Positions 47,901-49,390 of a stretch of DNA of 49,390 nt are shown here, piece by piece. Each line of letters opens with the position of its first letter. The stretch's first letter is position 1. The notes beneath the pieces were generated by a model. The model worked only from the letters and a program-made list of their open reading frames with translations. It was not told where the DNA came from and ran no database searches. Source of the stretch: Flavobacterium sp. (GTDB taxonomy: Bacteria > Bacteroidota > Bacteroidia > Flavobacteriales > Flavobacteriaceae); NCBI GenBank assembly GCA_016718345.1, contig JADKDN010000026.1, positions 1 to 49,390 of the forward strand, in the 5' to 3' direction. Position numbers and translations under genes: made by a program.

Positions 47901-47947
47901 TTAACGGAATGATTGTCAAAGAATATATGAATGAATTTTTACGGTAG
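44903..47947 (+). CDS. hsdR: Type I restriction enzyme R (HsdR) subunit, heavily frameshifted
   Basis: Motor and nuclease subunit of a type I restriction-modification system, about 1,015 aa when reconstructed, a normal length. The N-terminal HSDR_N nuclease has FRPDVILLINGMP and VFIEVKKPNN near residues 115-145 (Asp and Glu-x-Lys). The SF2 translocase has motif I IWHTQGSGKTALA near 45835, motif II FLDEVHRSYNP near 46165 (DEVH instead of DEAH) and GLTGTPL near 46255. The C-terminal part ends DAAATKRINGMIVKEYMNEF. After 45.7 kb the frame shifts about every 50-150 bases while key motifs stay intact. The gene starts at ATG 44903, after a promoter. Confidence 0.88.
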
Positions 47948-47954
47948 AGTAGTA

Positions 47955-48932
47955 ATGGAAAACCAAAATAGAATATTTAAACACAAGAAATCAAACCGAA
48001 GTACAATTTTATTTGAGCAAGAAACAGTTTGGCTTTCACAAAAACAAATGAGCGAATTATTCAAAACTTCCATTCTTAATGTAAATATGCAATATTAAAA
48101 GTATTTACATTGAAGAAGAATTAAATCAAGAGTCAACTATTAAGGATTGTCGTAGTTCAAAGAAGGAACTCGTAGTATTCAACGTTCACAAAATGTACAA
48201 CCTCGATGTAATAATCTCCATTGGTTACCGTGTAAAATCGAAACAAGGAACCCACCCGTCAATGGGCAACGCAACGAAGATTATTTGGTAAAAGGGTACG
48301 CCTTGAATGAAAAACGATTATTTGAGCTCAATTATAAAATTATTCCGACTTGCAACAAGCCATAAAATTGGCTTCCAATGCAGGAAATATTGAAGCCTTG
48401 ACATCATCTGAAGCTAAAGGAATATTAGGTGTTATTGAGCAATACGCTTATGCACTAGAAACCTTAGACAAGTATGATCATCAAAATTAACGATTGATAC
48501 ATCAACAGTAGAAGATACAATTCAAAAACTCAGTTATGAGGAAGCTATCAAACAAATAAGAGTTTGGAGAGATTTTCAAAAAGCCGGTAATTTATTTGGG
48601 AACGAAAAGATCAATCGTTTCAAAGCTCTTTGGAAACCATTTACCAGACTTTTGACGGTACTGATTTATATCCAACGATTGAAGAGAAAGGCAACAACTT
48701 ATTATATTTTGTGGTGAAAAACCATTCGTTTTCCGATGGGAACAAACGTATAGCAGCCGGATTGTTCATCTATTTTTTAGACATGAACAACAAACTATTG
48801 AACAAAAATGGCAGCAAACGGATAGGGGATAATGCCTTAGTAGCCATCACCATCATGATTGCCGAGAGCAAGTCGGATGAAAAAGATATGATGATTAAAT
48901 TAGTCGTTAATCTGATTAATAATAAAAACTAA
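47955..48932 (+). CDS. RhuM-family protein with C-terminal Fic/Doc domain (frameshifted)
   Basis: A reconstructed protein of about 326 aa starting MENQNRIFKHKKSNRSTILF. The N-terminal RhuM/winged-helix-like region has QETVWLSQKQMSELF, then YNLDVIISIGYRV-type and GYALNEKRLFEL segments. The C-terminal 100 residues, read intact, are Fic/Doc: NHSFSDGNKRIAAGLFIYFL matches the HxFxDGNKR form. Fic enzymes AMPylate targets; Doc phosphorylates EF-Tu. No separate antitoxin gene is seen. It lies 7 bp after hsdR and 16 bp before hsdM, so it belongs to the type I operon. Whether it is active as a toxin, a regulator or an anti-phage effector is unknown. Confidence 0.82.
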
Positions 48933-48948
48933 ATATCTACACTAGAGA

Positions 48949-49390
48949 ATGACCAAAACATTGCAATTTGAAGCAAACCCAAACCCTTAATAGACGACCT
49001 GAAAAGCGTTTGTGCCAATTATGGTTTAGGAAATGACGGAAACGAATTTAAAATTATCACCCAAGTATTCTTGTAGAGAAATTTTTGAACGATAAGTTTG
49101 TTCATGAAGTAAAACAGATAGACACTAAAGATTAAAAAAGCAGACAATTGGGGAAGAAGCTCTAAAAGTTACGACTCCAACGATTACGAAATGTTGCTCA
49201 TGCAACTAAACGAGAATACAGCACGTTTGCAAACCAATCCCGGTTTATATCGAGTTTGTTTGCCAACAAAACGAACCCAAAGTTTGCTGATATTTTTGAT
49301 ACTACCTTGTTAGACATTGCCAAAGAAACAGCGATATCTTTTCCGGTACTGACAGAAGTGGTGAAAAAATAGTATTGTTTGAAAAATATT
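48949..49390 (+). CDS. hsdM: Type I restriction-modification methyltransferase (HsdM) subunit, N-terminal part
   Basis: The N-terminal domain of a type I DNA adenine methyltransferase, cut by the window end. It reads MTKTLQFE, then DDLKSVCANYGLGNDGNEFK, IITQVF, FLNDKFVHEVKQIDTKI, SYDSNDYEMLLMQLN and FADIFDTTLLDIAKE through several frames. This is the HsdM N-terminal helical domain that precedes the SAM-binding core. The SAM motif and NPPF/Y lie beyond 49390. At least five indels occur in 440 bp. A specificity subunit (hsdS) would be expected downstream. Confidence 0.82.

Overview
The window is AT-rich chromosomal DNA from a member of the Bacteroidota, most likely Flavobacterium or a close relative. 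The evidence is two type IX secretion (T9SS) cargo proteins with C-terminal sorting domains, the bacillithiol enzyme BshA, a Bacteroidota-type LptD, an SUI1/eIF1-like protein, and several TAnnTTTG-type promoter boxes. No rRNA, tRNA, CRISPR array or insertion sequence was recognised.

Layout: 1-5.6 kb holds tsaD (minus, cut by the window edge) diverging from a TamB-like giant. 5.8-8.9 kb is a sugar-metabolism block (pfkA, gapA, a BadF/GlcNAc-kinase-like protein). 8.9-16.4 kb is envelope and redox: ridA and lptD on minus, then on plus an N-acetylmuramoyl-L-alanine amidase, a lone MlaD/MCE protein, and a two-gene HdrDE/DsrMK-like membrane Fe-S module. 16.4-21.6 kb holds a small conserved protein, a lipoprotein fusing a NagZ-type GH3 domain to a beta-lactamase-like serine hydrolase, bshA, and a small lipoprotein. 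21.6-27.6 kb holds two paralogous outer-membrane barrels, aroC, a dicarboxylate/amino-acid symporter, a 40-residue membrane protein, a T9SS adhesin-like protein and a DCC thiol oxidoreductase. 27.6-34.2 kb is mostly minus-strand housekeeping (Smr-less mutS2, transglutaminase-like protein, glycine-zipper lipoprotein, GNAT, nucleoside phosphorylase, SUI1), with ung on plus. 34.4-38 kb is one large secreted metalloprotease with fibronectin III repeats. 38.2-44.2 kb holds a META lipoprotein, an alcohol dehydrogenase, a soluble TPR hybrid histidine kinase, an acyltransferase and two tiny genes. 44.2-49.4 kb is a restriction island: the C-terminal remnant of an Eco57I-like type II enzyme, then type I genes hsdR, a RhuM/Fic-Doc gene, and the start of hsdM.

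Many reading frames are broken by single-base indels, often at homopolymers, while the protein continues intact in another frame. This affects essential genes such as aroC and lptD, so I read most breaks as sequencing or assembly errors, not pseudogenes. Indel density rises sharply after about 43 kb and is extreme after 45.7 kb. For broken genes I give the full reconstructed span and place the breaks.

The most interesting items are the RhuM/Fic gene lodged between hsdR and hsdM beside a decapitated type II restriction gene, the HdrDE-like redox module near bshA, the NagZ/serine-hydrolase lipoprotein with a cysteine cluster beside its active site, and the multi-domain secreted metalloprotease with near-identical Fn3 repeats.
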